DNA of 64,000 nt from Heliopora coerulea (GCA_030142905.1 JASJOG010000276.1:298804-362803); one strand, 5' to 3'; counted from the first letter of the stretch, positions 33,488 to 45,569 are shown. Notes: generated by a model from the sequence alone, not told the origin. Made by a program: numbers and translations.

Positions 33488-33965
33488 ACGCTGGAATAGG
33501 ACAAGTCCTAGGGATAGGACAAGCACTGACTTCAGCCTATCACGTGAATGTGGACGCTCCCGCCTTCCAGAGTCTGGGGTGGCACCTTTGGCAAGTGCCA
33601 GTAACCCCAAAGCCATCCCTGTTAGGGTTACAACAGTGGGTTGGTGGGGCTCAATAGTCTTGGTCGACAACCCGCCTAGGAGATGGAAAACTCCAATTCT
33701 AAACCCGGGTAGGTGGAGCCCGTTAGCATTGGCCAACAGTCCACGTAGTGCAGGAATCACAAATAAAAGTTCCACACGGGTGGTGGGGACTCATGAGTCT
33801 TGGTTGACAACTCCTCTAGTTTTGGTGGAACGAATAAAACACCGGTGGTAGTGACACCTGAAACCACTAACCTCTAATGAGTGAATGGAAAATTTAATTG
33901 AAACTGGAAACGGCGTGAATGGTACTGGAACTTATGGTTAAGGTGCTTCGTCCGGCAGGAATTCC

Positions 33966-34766
33966 ATGGCCCAGCAGCGTGGAAACGGTCGTAATCATGC
34001 TACTGCTAGGAGGAAGAGGACAAAAGAAGAGAATAGATTGGTAATGTACTGCAAATTCAAGAGTAATCCGATTGTGAGAGGGTATCGCAAGAGGATGATG
34101 AGGATCTGGGAAGAAGTTGGTACATTCGAAGTTAAAGAACAAGAATTAGTCGATCAAGCTAGAGTGATTGTGGTGAATGAGTGGTTGACAAAAGTGGAAC
34201 GGGAGGAAATTAAAAGACAGATTGAGATGGTTGGAATAAGAGGCAGTTCTGAGAACAGGGAAGAACATGAAGAAAGCAACCAGGGAGAAGAAACTGTAGT
34301 AATTGAGAGGCAACAATTTGACAACCAATCAGGCGCTGAATTGAATACACAAGAAGAAAGCAGACAAGATGGTACCCAACGCGCAAGTGAGAATGATGAC
34401 GAAAATGATCCCAAAAGGTATGATCTTAGTCATGAGGAGTCTATTATATATGATAGAATTATGGAGTTGATAAGGGAAAAATCTAAACCACCAAATGTAA
34501 ATTTTAAAAGGACTAACAAAAGAACAATAAAGGAAAAAATACGGAAGGTAGAGAAAATAATTGATCATATCGTCACGAATAATGTAACTGAGACAAAACA
34601 ACTTATGGCAGCGATAATGTGGTACATTGCAGAAGATCTGGATTTAAGAAAAAGACAAGCGAGACAGATAAAAGAGCCCTGGTGGAAGAGGAGAATAGAA
34701 CGAGACATCAAAGAGGCAAGGAATGTTTTTAGCAAACTTCGAAGAAAAATTGTGAAATTAGAATGA
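33966..34766 (+). pseudogene. Family 1 N-terminal domain and linker
   Basis: 266 codons open. The DNA-binding-like domain (residues about 8-80) has ARRKRTKEENRLVMYCKF, GYRKRMMRIWEEVGTF and ELVDQARVIVVNEWLTKVE, then EEIKRQIEM. A long acidic linker follows (Glu/Gln/Asn-rich, residues 90-150), then a helical region with NVTETKQLMAAIMWYIAEDL and KEPWWKRRIERDIKEARN (residues 205-250), conserved in all family 1 copies and possibly nucleic-acid binding. The likely start lies upstream near 33892, beyond an in-frame stop. A small frame change follows at about 34766-34790, where the sequence continues as YLERKYKVNEKGITTVIEEL. Confidence 0.65.
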
Positions 34767-34788
34767 AATTAGAAGGCATGATAAATAA

Positions 34789-35205
34789 ATGGCATATCTC
34801 GAAAGAAAGTATAAAGTAAATGAAAAAGGGATTACAACGGTGATTGAGGAATTGAAACAAAGGGTAACAGCAAAGGCAGCAAAAATAACGCTATACGAAA
34901 ATCGAACAAAGCAGTTTAGGCAGAACAGGTTATTTGAAGAAAATCAAAGAAGATTTTATAGTGAGATAGAAGGAAAAACAAATAGCTCAGCAACTGTCCC
35001 CGATGCAACAGAGACACTAAAATTTTGGGAAACAATATGGGCAAATCCTGTGGAACATAACAAAGATGCTGAGTGGTTAAAAGGAGTGAAGAATCAGTTG
35101 AAAGTTCAACATCAAGGTCAACAAGATATCACGATCGATGAAAGAATGCTTAAGCAACAGCTAACCAAAACATCCAGTTGGAAGGCTCCGGGTCCAGATG
35201 ATATA
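34789..35205 (+). pseudogene. Family 1 coiled region and start of RT, before the Tigger insertion
   Basis: Codes for KGITTVIEELKQRVTAKAAK, KQFRQNRLFEENQRRFYSEI, LKFWETIWANPVEHNKDAEW and SSWKAPGPDDIQ. The same blocks in this order precede the RT in every family 1 to 4 element here. The frame is cut by the Tigger element at TA 35204-35205. Confidence 0.75.
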
Positions 35206-36182
35206 CAGTGGTTATTCAATTATCCGGCCGGTGTGGTACAGGGGAATCTGAAAAATGTCCGGATAATCAAAAAATCCGGATAATCGAAAACATAATAAAA
35301 CACCCACTAGCACTGTAAAAAAGTTTTTTCTCTGCCTTGTCAAAAAGTATAATTACAAAAACAAAGTTATTTTGGGCGGAAAAAGGCGTGAATTTTCGGT
35401 TGTACCCGTGCGGCCCTGCGCTTCTCTGCGGCAATTTCCCGCAGCTGTACGAGTGTGGCCGTGTTGGCCACCGAGGCTTCTTCTTGCCAGCGCAACCACA
35501 AAAGGCATTTGTCAAACATCTCCATGGCTTCAGCATTAGACACAGGACACTTCATGGGTTCTTTTTGCAATGCCTCAGGTTCTTCATCAGAATCTGGTTC
35601 AGCAACATCCGCGTTGACAATAAGATCTACGATGCCATTATCATCCAAGTGCTCGTAGCCAGGACCATCCATTGAGAACCAGTCGTCAATTTCCTTGCTT
35701 GAGACTTCCATGTTGACCTCAGCAAGCTGAGCGATGAACTCGTCACATATTTCGACTTTGTCCTCAATTGTGAGGACAACTCGCTTTCGCTTTTGCTTGC
35801 TTGAATCCATTCCGTAAATCAAATCTGCACAAAATCTTAACACACGTGCAAACAAACACCGTGTTCTCATGAAGGGAAGTTGTGTATTCTCAGCATGCGT
35901 GTTTAAACCAGCCAATCATATGCATGCAGCATGTGAAAGGAACAATGACCAAATATGGTAAACGAAAATTTACATCGTGACTGTTGGAACGGTTTGTGGT
36001 TACCTGCACCATTTTGTTTGTTACGCTTTTTGATGGCGCAGCAAGAATGATGTGCGGCGCGGTGATTTATGTTTTTTTTTGGACACAAGGTATAGTTTTC
36101 GTTTTCAAACTCGAGGTTCCGATGTTAGGCCGGATAATTGAAGTCCGGATAAACGAGGGGTCGGATAATTGAATAACCACTG
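35206..36182 (-). mobile_element. Tigger/pogo-type DNA transposon deletion derivative, 977 bp
   Basis: Terminal inverted repeats start CAGTGGTTATTCAATTATCC at 35206 and mirror that at 36182 (21 bp perfect), with TA at 35204-35205 and 36183-36184. Subterminal CCGGATAAT repeats lie near both ends. One minus-strand reading frame remains. Confidence 0.9.
35367..35810 (-). CDS. Internally deleted Tigger transposase (N- and C-terminus fused)
   Basis: 147 codons from MDSSKQKRKRVVLTIEDKVE, the N-terminal CENP-B/psq-type helix-turn-helix, running without a stop into LDDNGIVDLIVNADV, EAMEMFDKCLLWLRWQEEAS and QLREIAAEKRR, then a basic end with IHAFFRPK. The latter is the C-terminal tail of Tigger transposases. 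The second HTH and the whole DDE domain (about 300 residues) are missing, yet the frame is open from end to end. It could still bind TIRs and act as a repressor or simply be a non-autonomous element; that is inference. The start at 35810 is chosen because the CENP-B-like domain begins there; a longer upstream frame exists to 35915. Confidence 0.75.
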   Translation of the reverse strand: MDSSKQKRKRVVLTIEDKVEICDEFIAQLAEVNMEVSSKEIDDWFSMDGPGYEHLDDNGIVDLIVNADVAEPDSDEEPEALQKEPMKCPVSNAEAMEMFDKCLLWLRWQEEASVANTATLVQLREIAAEKRRAARVQPKIHAFFRPK

Positions 36183-37390
36183 TACAGGGTTTCTGGATTA
36201 AGAACTTGACCGCCCTTCACGCCAGAATTGCTGTACAAGTTAACGACATGGTGAGCTCCGGGGAAACGCCCGAGTGGATGGTAACCGGACCGACGGTTTT
36301 ATGTATGAAAGATGAGTCTCGTGGTAACGTAGTTGACAATTATAGACCGATTACGTGTTTACCCGTTTTGTGGAAAGTGCTTACTGGAATAATTGGAGAT
36401 GAAATGTACCGACGTATGGAAGATCAAGCAATATTCCCGGACGAACAAAAGGGTTGTAACAGAAAATCTCGTGGCACAAAAGATCAGTTAATGATAGATA
36501 AGACCATCCTGAAGAATTGCAAAAGAAGACATACTAACCTTGCAGTGGCATGGATTGGCTACTGCAAGGCTTACGATATGATTCCACATTCGTGGATTAC
36601 TGAATGTCTGGAAATGATTGGAGTTGCCAGTAATATTCGGTCATTTGTCCAAAAAACCATGCCCCGTTGGAGAACCAAGTTAATAGCTGGAAATCAAGAG
36701 TTAGGGGAGGTAAAAATCGTGAGGGGTTCATTCCAGGGTGACAGTCTGTCACCATTATTGTTTGTTATTTGCATGATACCTATGACCTTGTTGGTAAGAA
36801 GTTGTAAAGCTGGATATCATCTTGGTAAAGAAAGCCCAAAGGTGAATCATCTTCTTTTCATGGAGGACCTCAAACTCTTTGGAAAGTCTAGTAAGGATAT
36901 TGACTCTCTGATTAGGACGGTATTTGTATTTAACCAAGATATACAAATGGAGTTTGGAGTAAAGAAATGTGGTGTGGTGATAATAAAAAGAGGGAAAGTG
37001 GTAACATCTGACGGTATACAGCTGCCAAATGGGGAAAGCATAAAATCTGTTGATGATGAAGGATACAGATATCTGCGTATGCTAGAAATTGACCAGATAA
37101 TACAACAACAGATGAAGGTATTAATTCAGAAAGAATATTTGCGAAGGACAAAGAATATCCTTAAGTCAAAGTTGAATGGAAAGAATATTGTGCTAGCAAT
37201 TAATTCCTGGGCGGTGTCTTTGATGCGGTACGGAACTGGGAAAATCGACTGGACCGACGAGGAGCTGAAGGCATTAGACAGGAATGCCCGTAAGAAATTG
37301 ACAATGTATGGTCCATTAGACCCAAGGAGTGACGTACATAGATTGTACTTGACTAGAAAAAGCGGAGGGACAGGACTTATTGGAATTTAA
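36183..37390 (+). pseudogene. Family 1 reverse transcriptase, main part
   Basis: The long open frame covers the [136 protein letters not shown] and [18 protein letters not shown]. The catalytic motif is FMED instead of FMDD, and the first Asp block has IGYCKAYD where relatives have VDYRKAYD. Both changes are expected to abolish polymerisation. The frame ends at TAA 37388-37390, after which the same protein continues with further stops. Confidence 0.8.
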
Positions 37391-38313
37391 GAGTATGTTA
37401 AAGCAGAAAGAAATAATTTAGCACTGTACGTGAGTAGACGGCACGGTGAGATGGCGAGATAGATCGTAAGGGAAGGAATGGTTAACATCAAAGGAATCAA
37501 ACACGGGAGCAGTTTAAGGAAAGAGAATAAAGAAAACCACCAACGACAGTGGCATGAGAAAGCACTCCACGGGCGGTTTATAGCAGCAGTAAAAGATGAT
37601 ATGGATAAAGAGAAAAATTGAGAGTGGCTTTGCTATGCGGGATTGAAGAAAGAAATAGAAAGCACAATATTTGCAGCACAAGAGCAGGCAATCGCAACCA
37701 ATTCAATAAGACATTCAGTGTATAAGAAGAATGTGGCAAATGGCTGCAGAATTTGTGGTAGTGCAGAGGAAACTGTGGCGTATATAACGACCGAGTGCCA
37801 AATGTTGACGCAAAGATACTACAAGGAATGGAGACATGATCAAGTAGCAAAAGTGGTACACTGGAAATTATGCAAGAAGGCAGGTATTCCCTGCGAGGAA
37901 TCATGGTATAAGCATACACCTGAGAAAGTGATTGAAACACATGAATTCTGGTTACTATGGGACTTTCCGATACAAACGGACAACAAGATCATAATAGACC
38001 AGATATAGTTGTAGTAAATAGATCTAGGCGGTCATGTCTGTTGATAGATATTGCTTATCCATTCGACACAAGAATTGTGAAGAAAGAGAAGGAGAAGATT
38101 GATGTGTATCAAGATTTGGGACAAGAACTAAAACAATTGTGGAATCTCAGAGAAGTAAAGATTATACCGGTGATAATTGGAGCCCTGGGAACGATTGGAA
38201 TGAATCATAGAAAATGGCTATATCAGATTGAAATTAATTGCAGTACACACCTCTTGCAAAAAGTAACTTTGTTAGGAACGACAAGAATAATCCGAAAAGT
38301 TTTAGATACCTAA
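37391..38313 (+). pseudogene. Family 1 CCHC finger and restriction-like endonuclease
   Basis: 37643-38008 encodes the helix STIFAAQEQAIATNSIRH, a finger region CRICGSAEETVAYITTEC (the His position is Tyr), and WYKHTPEKVIETHEFWLLWD. A frame change near 37960-37990 leads into 37957-38313: NRPDIVVVNRSRRSCLLIDI (PD and second Asp), EKIDVYQDLGQELKQLWNLR and IIPVIIGALGTIG, ending TTRIIRKVLDT. PD-(D/E)XK nucleases of this type nick the insertion target; residues are present but split over two frames. Confidence 0.75.
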
Positions 38314-38393
38314 GGGAAAAGAGACTTTTCTTGATATCTAACTTATGTTAAGATCATTTACCAGTGGACATTTTTGTGCACTGTGAGAAGAAA

Positions 38394-38423
38394 TAGTAAT
38401 AATAATGACAATAATAATAATGC
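38394..38423. repeat. (AAT)n run, junction
   Basis: AATAGTAATAATAATGACAATAATAATAATG tract of about 30 bases between two family 1 copies. Confidence 0.9.
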
Positions 38424-41400
38424 CGTGCAAAATCCAACCCCACGTCCTAGCCGTGCACGGCGGGGAACATCAAGTAGGAGATTGACTGGCAGAGCGAAGT
38501 ACGGTGGAGCCTCGTGCTCCATGGCCGCTACGGTAGCCGTGAAGGCCTACCAGGAACTCTAAAAAGTGATGGCAAACGGGACAATGGTAAGGGCAGAAGG
38601 GCCTCTTTAATCTTGGTTGATATCCCTCCTAGAGATGGTGTCTCAATAAAAATACTGGTTGGAGGCAACCTTAAAACACGCCTCATTAATGAGTGAAATG
38701 TCTATTAATAATAATGTAAATAACGGCGTGAACGGGACTGGAACCAATGGTGAAGGTCCCGCACCCGGTAGGTGTCCCCCTGATCAGCAGGGTGGGCCCG
38801 ACCGTCATCATGCGACTGCGATGAGAAAAAACTGGACCAAGAAGATGAATATGATTGTTATTGAATGTTATTTTCGGAGCAACTCAATTGATGAAAATGG
38901 TATCCCACTAAGAGGATACAGACGGAGATTACTCAGGGAGTGGAGTGAGAGAGGGCTATTTCGAACAAATTAGCAGCGCCTCTGTGATCAGGCGAGGGCG
39001 ATAAGGAAAAATGGGTGGTTGACTGAACTTGAATTGGAAGGGATCAAAAGGAAAATACAGATTGATAACGGTAACGAGGAAAATTTGAATGAAGAAATTG
39101 ATGGAAATGTTGGACATGAAAGGAGTGGCAGTGAGCCTATGGAAAGTGGAGAAAGAGATATCGGTAATGGAAATATGGATGAATTAAGCATGGAGGATCA
39201 GAACACTATCAGAGAAATTTTTGGAAACGATGGAAACGAGGGAATTCGCAGATTACAAAGATTTCAAAAAGGTGGATACTAGAAGGCTAAAGAACATAAC
39301 GGGTAATGTTAATAGGTTGCTTCGGTACATAGAAATACGAGATATCACGGAAATAAATGATTTAATCAGGGCTGGAACAACATACGTGGCAAAGGCATTG
39401 GGAATGAAGAGGAAGAAGAACCAAAGGACAGAACCATGGTGGAAGGGAAGGATTCAAGAGAACATAAAGATTTTGAGGAGAGATGTTAATATGCTTGAGA
39501 GAAAGACCAGGGGACAATTGATAAATGGAAGTACAAAGAACTAGACCGAAGATACAAAATAACGAGGAAGGGATTGGGATGTTGTTTTAGAAGAGCTAAA
39601 GCTAAGACTGACAGCCAAAACTTCGAAAATCAAAACGTATGACCAGAGAATAGGTCAATATAGACAAAATCGAACGTTCAGGACAGACCAGAAAAAATTC
39701 TATCAAGAACTTAATGGTGATTTTTGGCAAGAGGGTTCAATTCCAGATGCGGAAGAAAGCAAGAAATTTTGGGGAGATATTTGGAGTGCGGAGAAGGAGT
39801 ACAAGGCTGATGCAGAATGGTTAACTGATATCAAAAACGAAAGAAAACACACGTTGCAAAACCCAGTTGTGATTACAGAGCAAATGGTTAATATCCAGTG
39901 TCGTACAGTACCAAATTGGAATGGGGTTGAGCCAGATGGTGTTCAAGGGTATTGGTTAAAAAGCTTTACATCTCTTCACGGTAAAATATCAGTTGAACTC
40001 AATGATATATTAAATAGTGGGAAACCAATACCAAGTTGGATGACTTATGGGAGGACTGTTCTATGCTTGAAGGACCCAGCAAAAGGGAATGGACAACTTT
40101 CGGCCAATATCGTGTCTACCACTTATGTGGAAATTAATGACAGGGATATAGCTGAGAGTATGTAAACATTTATGGACACTGAAAACATACTGCAAGAAGA
40201 GCAAAAGAGATGCAGACGGAGGAGCAGAGGTACAAAGGATCAATTGTTGATAGATAAGGCAATACTTCGAGACTGTAAGAGGAGACATAAGAACGTGGCC
40301 ATGGCGTGGGTGGATTATTGAGAGGCGTATGACCTTGTCCCTCACAGTTGGTTATTGGAGTGCATGAGGATATTTGGAACTGCTGAGAATGTAACTGAAT
40401 TCATAAAAAGAAGTTTGGCAACATGGAAAACACAACTAAGCTCTGCAGGGACAGTGCTAGGAGAGGTGAATATAAAAAAGGGAATTTTTCAGGGGGATAG
40501 TCTTTCACCTCTTCTTTTTGTCTTATGTATGCTACTGCTTTCACTACTGCTGAGAAAAACTGGAATGGGATATGAATGGTGTGAGAGACAGCTGAAAACC
40601 AACCACTTGCTTTTCATGGATGATCTCAAGCTGTTTGGCAAGAGCCAGAATCAAATTGATTCGTTGGTGAATACAGTGTATCTCTTTAATAGTGATATAG
40701 GTATGGAGTTTGGCATTAAGAAGCGTGGCGTATTGGTGATGAAAAGAGGCAAGGCGATTACAACTGATGGGAAAGAGCTCCCTGATGGACAGGTGATGAA
40801 GGACATAGAAGAGAATGGTTACAAATACCTTGAGATTTTGGAGATGGAAAAATTTAACGATGTTGAAATGAAGAAAGCATTTACAACTGAGTATTACAGG
40901 AGATTGGGGCTGGTGTTGGACTCGAAATTGAATGGCAGGAACAAAATCACTGCATTAAATACATGGGCTCGATACTGAGAAAATGATTTCTGAGCCCCAG
41001 ACAGGGATCGAACCAGCAACCTTCTGATGACCGGTTTGACGCTCTAACCATTGAGCTACCGAGACTCAGATGGTAAGCTAAAGTGCAAATTCGATATATA
41101 TGTGCAACCTAAGCGGAAGCCACTATATATTAATAATGATTTGAAGCAGTTTGATGTTTGAGAAACGTGAGAGCTTGGATATATTAAGGTAGATGAACGA
41201 TCTTCAAGCTCGACACTTCAGAAAATGATTTCTGAGCCCCAGACGGGGATCGAACGCACAATATCGCCTTAGCTCACCATGTGAGTATCGGTAGCTCAAT
41301 GTTTGGAGCGTCTTGCCGGTCATCAGAAGGTTGCGGGTTCGATCCCCGTCTGGGGCTCAGAAATCATTTTCTGAGTATCGAGCTTGAAGATCGTTCATCT

Positions 41401-42673
41401 ACCTTAATATATCCAAGCTCTCACGTTTCTCAAACATCAAACAAATACATGGGCTGTCGCGGTTTTACGATACGGAGCGGGTATACTGAAGTGGATACAG
41501 AATGAGGTCAAAGAACTGAACAGGAAAACTAGGAAGAAAATGACAATGGCTGGAGCATTTAATCTGAACAGTGATGTAGATAGACTGTATATACCAAGAA
41601 ACAAAGGAGGGAGGGGACTCATTGGATGCGCGGATTGCATAAGAAGCGAGGAAAATGGATTAGGATCGTATATAAAAGACAGCGAAGAACAATTTTTGAA
41701 TGGAGTGAGACAAGTAGGGATAATAGACTCAGAAAACTGCAAGAGTAAAGAAGAATTCAAACAAAACCTCAAAGAAGACAAGATTAGAGTAAGGAAAGAG
41801 AAAAGAATGCATGGTCAATTTGTGCGGGATATGGAAAAAGAGCAACACAGAGATAGGATTGACAAAGAAGACACATGGGCCTGGATGAAGAAATCAGATT
41901 TGAAAATTGGAGCAGAGGTCTTGATCTGTGCAGCCCAAGAACAGGCATTACGCACTAAGTATGTGAAATTCAATACTGACCAAACAGGAGATTCTCCATT
42001 GTGCAGATTATGTGGTATAATAGGGGAAACTGTGACCCACATAATTAGTGCATGTACCATTTTGGTGCAGAAGGAGTACAAGCGGAGGCACGATAATGTT
42101 GCACGCATTGTCCATTGGGAATTGTGTGGGAAGTTTGGAATGGAGAGACCTGAGAAATGGTACGAGCATAAGTCTAAGGAAAATGCAAGTTCAGGAAAAT
42201 GCAAAAGTGAAGCTCCTTTGACACTTCAGTATCCAATGTGATGAGAAAATCATAGTAAGAAGACCAGATCTGACACTGGTTGATAAGGAAAGAAAATACT
42301 GCCTCTTGATTGACATAGCAGTACCAGGAGATGACAGGATTACGGAGAAAGAAGACGAGAAGATAGATAAATATCAGCCACTGAAATTTGAAATAACGCT
42401 GATTTGGGAAATTTACAAAGTGGAGGTTATTCTGGTTACTGTTGGAGCCCTTGGTGTGGTAACAAAGAAGACGCAAAATTGAATCTCAAAGATTGGTGTG
42501 GAAATTCGAACTGAGTTATTGCAAAAGACTACACTCTTGGGAACAGCCCAAATTTTGAGAAGGGTACTACAAATGTAGTAGGGAGTGTGAACTCCAGGAC
42601 CCTTGGTCATTTGTTATTACTCGTTCCTGCATGGTAATTTTGACGACATAAGACCTGTCTGGGTTTGAGGAAA
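38424..42673 (+). pseudogene. RLE-LINE family 1 copy, full length but broken, with SINE insertion
   Basis: 5' UTR 38424-38697 with a GGTGGAGCC/GCTCCATGG hairpin. The protein starts at 38698 (MSINNNVNNGVNGTGTNGEG); the N-terminal domain is RHHATAMRKNWTKKMNMIVI, LRGYRRRLLREWSERGLF, stop (38971-38973), [22 protein letters not shown] lies at 39854-40978: [40 protein letters not shown] (intact FMDD) and FGIKKRGVLVMKRGK. The SINE insertion splits LNTWAV. After it, 41540-42241 has the finger CRLCGIIGETVTHIISAC (CX2CX8HX4C intact) and 42258-42575 the endonuclease RPDLTLVDKERKYCLLIDIA. Frames change near 39544, 40120-40200 and 42240. Confidence 0.8.
40970..41442. mobile_element. Rearranged SINE dimer (minus, minus, plus), 13-bp target duplication
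   Basis: The target duplication AAATACATGGGCT is at 40957-40969 and 41443-41455. Three pieces of the same tRNA-like SINE are inside: a minus unit with complete 72-nt tRNA-like head (40994-41065), a second minus piece holding only the tail and the T-arm half (about 41156-41256), and a plus unit (head 41285-41356, acceptor GTATCGG/CTGGGGC). As at 31799, opposite units are joined in one insertion event with one target duplication. Confidence 0.8.
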
Positions 42674-42760
42674 TAGTAATAATAATAACAATAACAATAA
42701 CAACAATAATAATAATGATAATAATAATGATAATAATAATGATAATAATAATGATAATAA
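42674..42760. repeat. (AAT)n microsatellite, about 87 bp, junction of family 1 and family 3
   Basis: Mixed AAT, AAC and GATAATAAT units; the family 3 element begins directly after it with GGTTCCTAAAGTTGTCTACG. Confidence 0.95.
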
Positions 42761-45354
42761 GGTTCCTAAAGTTGTCTACGCTAGGGTGGGCTGAGAGGAT
42801 AAGCCCTCTCAGTTCGATAAAATACCCTAATAGCGAGCGTCTCTAAAAGCTTCAAGCAACAAAGCCCAGCTCCTGGCCTTCACGTGGTCGAAACCGTTTG
42901 GAACTGACAGGAGAAGGGGCCAAAGGCGAATATCTGGCGCCTTAAAACCAGACGCTTCGGGGTAGGTGGAACTCGTCAGCTATGGTTAGTCGTCCACCTA
43001 GAAGAAGGATCACTCTGATTACAAAACCCGGCGGGAAAGGCTCGTCAACCTTGGTTTGTAACCTTCCTAGCGTTGGTATCCGAGTTGACAGCCGGCGGGG
43101 AATAGTTACGTCTCAAGGGCTGGTGAAAAGCTCTCTAGCCTTGGTTGGCAATCACCTAGTGGAGGTTACACGAACAATTATACTCCCAACCCAAAGTGTT
43201 AATCGTGCTGATGGGTGAATGGCAGTCGCGAAAGCTGTCGCTAACGATACCTGGTAGGAAGTGGCGTCCCCTATCAGTAATAGCTCTATCCAAAGAGCCG
43301 GGCAATCCTGGATGGACCTTTAACCCGTGCATAGAAAATAACTTCTATGGGTAGAAGAAAAATAACAAAAACAAACAGCCATATCGGTTGCCCTGTGGTT
43401 AATCAGGAAGCGAGTCCCTCAGAGGGGAAGCAGTCTGAGATCGAAAATTCTGCATCTGGGACAAATTCTTCCACAAACGAGCCGCTTGGCCACCAAAACC
43501 GGAATCCTTCCAATCTTGGACCAGCAAATTCACCACCACATAGAGCTTCCTCAGGAAAACGAATTGCATGGACACGGGAAGAGTACTCTCAAGTCATGAA
43601 GTCATTTTACTCAGCATTGGAAAGACCAACTTCAAACACAACCAACACAACTTACAAAATCTGGAGATCCACAGTAGGTGAAGAGGTAAGACCATACATC
43701 AATGCTAACAAGTTAGCAAATGTACGTAAGGATATCATGCGTAACAACCGACTTACACAAGCTGAAATTGAGCAAATAAAACAAAGCGTAAAATAAATTA
43801 GCAATGCACAATCAACCATAAACGACGAAGTACGTGTTGAAGTCTAAGACCTCTCCCCTGAAAATATAAATCTAATGATAGAAAATATCAGGTCAAGAGG
43901 AACTCAACCAGCACAAGAACGAGAAGAAGAAAACCAGACTGAAGAAAATCCTAATGTAAGATAGAGACGCTATAAATGAAGCAAAGATGCTGTAATTAGC
44001 GCTATTAGCAGAGTAAAGGTCACAGATATCAAAGATAGGGAAAACTTGCCCAAAATTTAAACAACGAAGGCAAACAAAAAAGTGATTGAAATATATCACG
44101 CTGCACTCCAAGAATACCTTAAAGATGAAGATGAGATAAATCTTGACAAAATTAACATAGCTATCTATTCAACAGGCCTAACTATTACTGAAAAACTGAA
44201 CGCAACAATACAGAGAAAAACAAGAAACAGGCATAAGGAACCTACCTGGAAAGAAAGGATAGAGAAAGAAGTCGAACTGCTCAGAAGTGAAATATCAATA
44301 CTGGATGAAATCAGCAGGGACACTAATGTTAACACTGGGAAGTCACGCAAGGTGAAAAGAAAATACCAGATAAATAGCTTAGAATCTATCTCTGAGATTA
44401 AAGAAACTCTGAAGCAGAAGTTACTCTTCAAATCACAGCGAATTCGACGTTTCACCAAAAGATCAAAGTTTTACAGGCAAAATAAGATATTTGTCACTGA
44501 TGCAAAACGTTTTTTTAGGGTAATAGGCAGAAAAGAAATAGAGGAAGGGAGGAAGTACACAAATTCTGGGAAAACATATGGAGCACACCCAAAGACTACA
44601 ATGAAAATGCAGAATGGATTACCCGTGAAAACGAAAGAATGCGTGACATACCAACCCAAGATTGGTATGATATTACGACCACAGATGTCAAGAAAGCCCT
44701 AGCTAAATCACAGAAATGGAAATCTTCTGGACCTGACAAAGTCCCCAACTTCTGGATTCATCATCTATCCTCAACACATAAACGTATCGCAGAAGCCCCA
44801 TCACATGTTATGAAAACTCCAGAAGATATGCTGAGTTGGCTCAGGAATGGCATCACATTTCTCTTGCCTAAAAATGATGAAACAAATGAACCTAAAAACT
44901 ACAGCTCTATCACATGTCTATCCACTACATACAAGTTATTGACATCTATAATTACAGAATCGACCTATTCTCACTTGGATCTAAATAAGATTCTTCCCCT
45001 CGAGCAAAAAGTATGCCGACGGGGATCCTATGGATGCAAAGACCAATTACTCGTCAACAAAATGATCCAAGAGAACTGCTATAAAACAAAACGCAACCTT
45101 AGCACGGCTTGGATTGATTATTGAAAAGCCTTTGATAGTTTCCCCTCATTCTTGGATACTTAAGTAGCTGGAATTGTACAAAATATCTCCTGTGATAATA
45201 AATTTTTTGAAACACAGTATGACGTAATGGAAGACAACACTTTACCTCAGTCACGCAAATGGAACAGCAAAGTCCCAAAAAGTCTCAATACGCCGAGGTA
45301 TATTTCAAGGAGATTCCCTTTCCCCACTTTTATTTTGCATCGCTCTTAACCAGG
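42761..45354 (+). pseudogene. RLE-LINE family 3 copy, 3' half lost
   Basis: Long 5' UTR (42761-43346) with a two-stem structure (TAGGGT/ACCCTA enclosing CTGAGAGG/CCTCTCAG). The protein starts at 43347 (MGRRKITKTNSHIGCPVVNQ) and has an N-terminal helical domain different from family 1 (RIAWTREEYSQVMKSFYSAL, NANKLANVRKDIMRNNRLTQ, then AEIEQIKQSV). Then come the basic coiled region (44082-44702: HKEPTWKERIEKEVELLRSE) and RT start (44639-45124: KWKSSGPDKVPNFW, MLSWLRNGITFLLPKNDETN, STAWIDY-stop-[22 protein letters not shown]). The sequence stops inside the RT at 45354, before the FxDD motif, and is fused to a stub of a family 1 3' end. Nearly identical in arrangement to 49091-52992. Confidence 0.8.
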
Positions 45355-45378
45355 TGGAGAAGAAAATAATAATATATG
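45355..45378. repeat. LINE 3'-end stub plus short (AAT)n
   Basis: GTGGAGAAGAAAATAATAAT matches GAGGAGAAGAAAATAATAAT at the end of the family 1 copy at 49062-49081. Only the last 20 or so bases of that end are present. Confidence 0.6.
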
Positions 45379-45569
45379 GCTTCCTCAGGATAACTACCTT
45401 GGTGTGGTGGGGAGGCTTGCGCACCTTAATGATCCTGAGACCTATACTAGCGGGAGCTTAGGCTCCTGGTAGGGTCACCCTTGCCAGACAGGTCAAAGGA
45501 GAGAGGTCAGACAAAATGTAGTCCGGTGGTGGTGTAACCTAAAACTCACTAACTTCCAATGAGTGAAAA

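Larger units (their letters stand above)
33488..38393 (+). mobile_element. RLE-LINE family 1, nearly full length, interrupted by Tigger
   Basis: The 5' UTR is 33490-33890 (related to 13630-13760), followed by the N-terminal domain, RT, finger, endonuclease and a 3' UTR of about 80 bp ending in an AAT run at 38394. Removing the 977-bp Tigger (35206-36182) rejoins the RT frame at GPDDIQ/GFW. Coding is broken by a few stops and frame shifts, detailed in the parts below. Confidence 0.8.
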
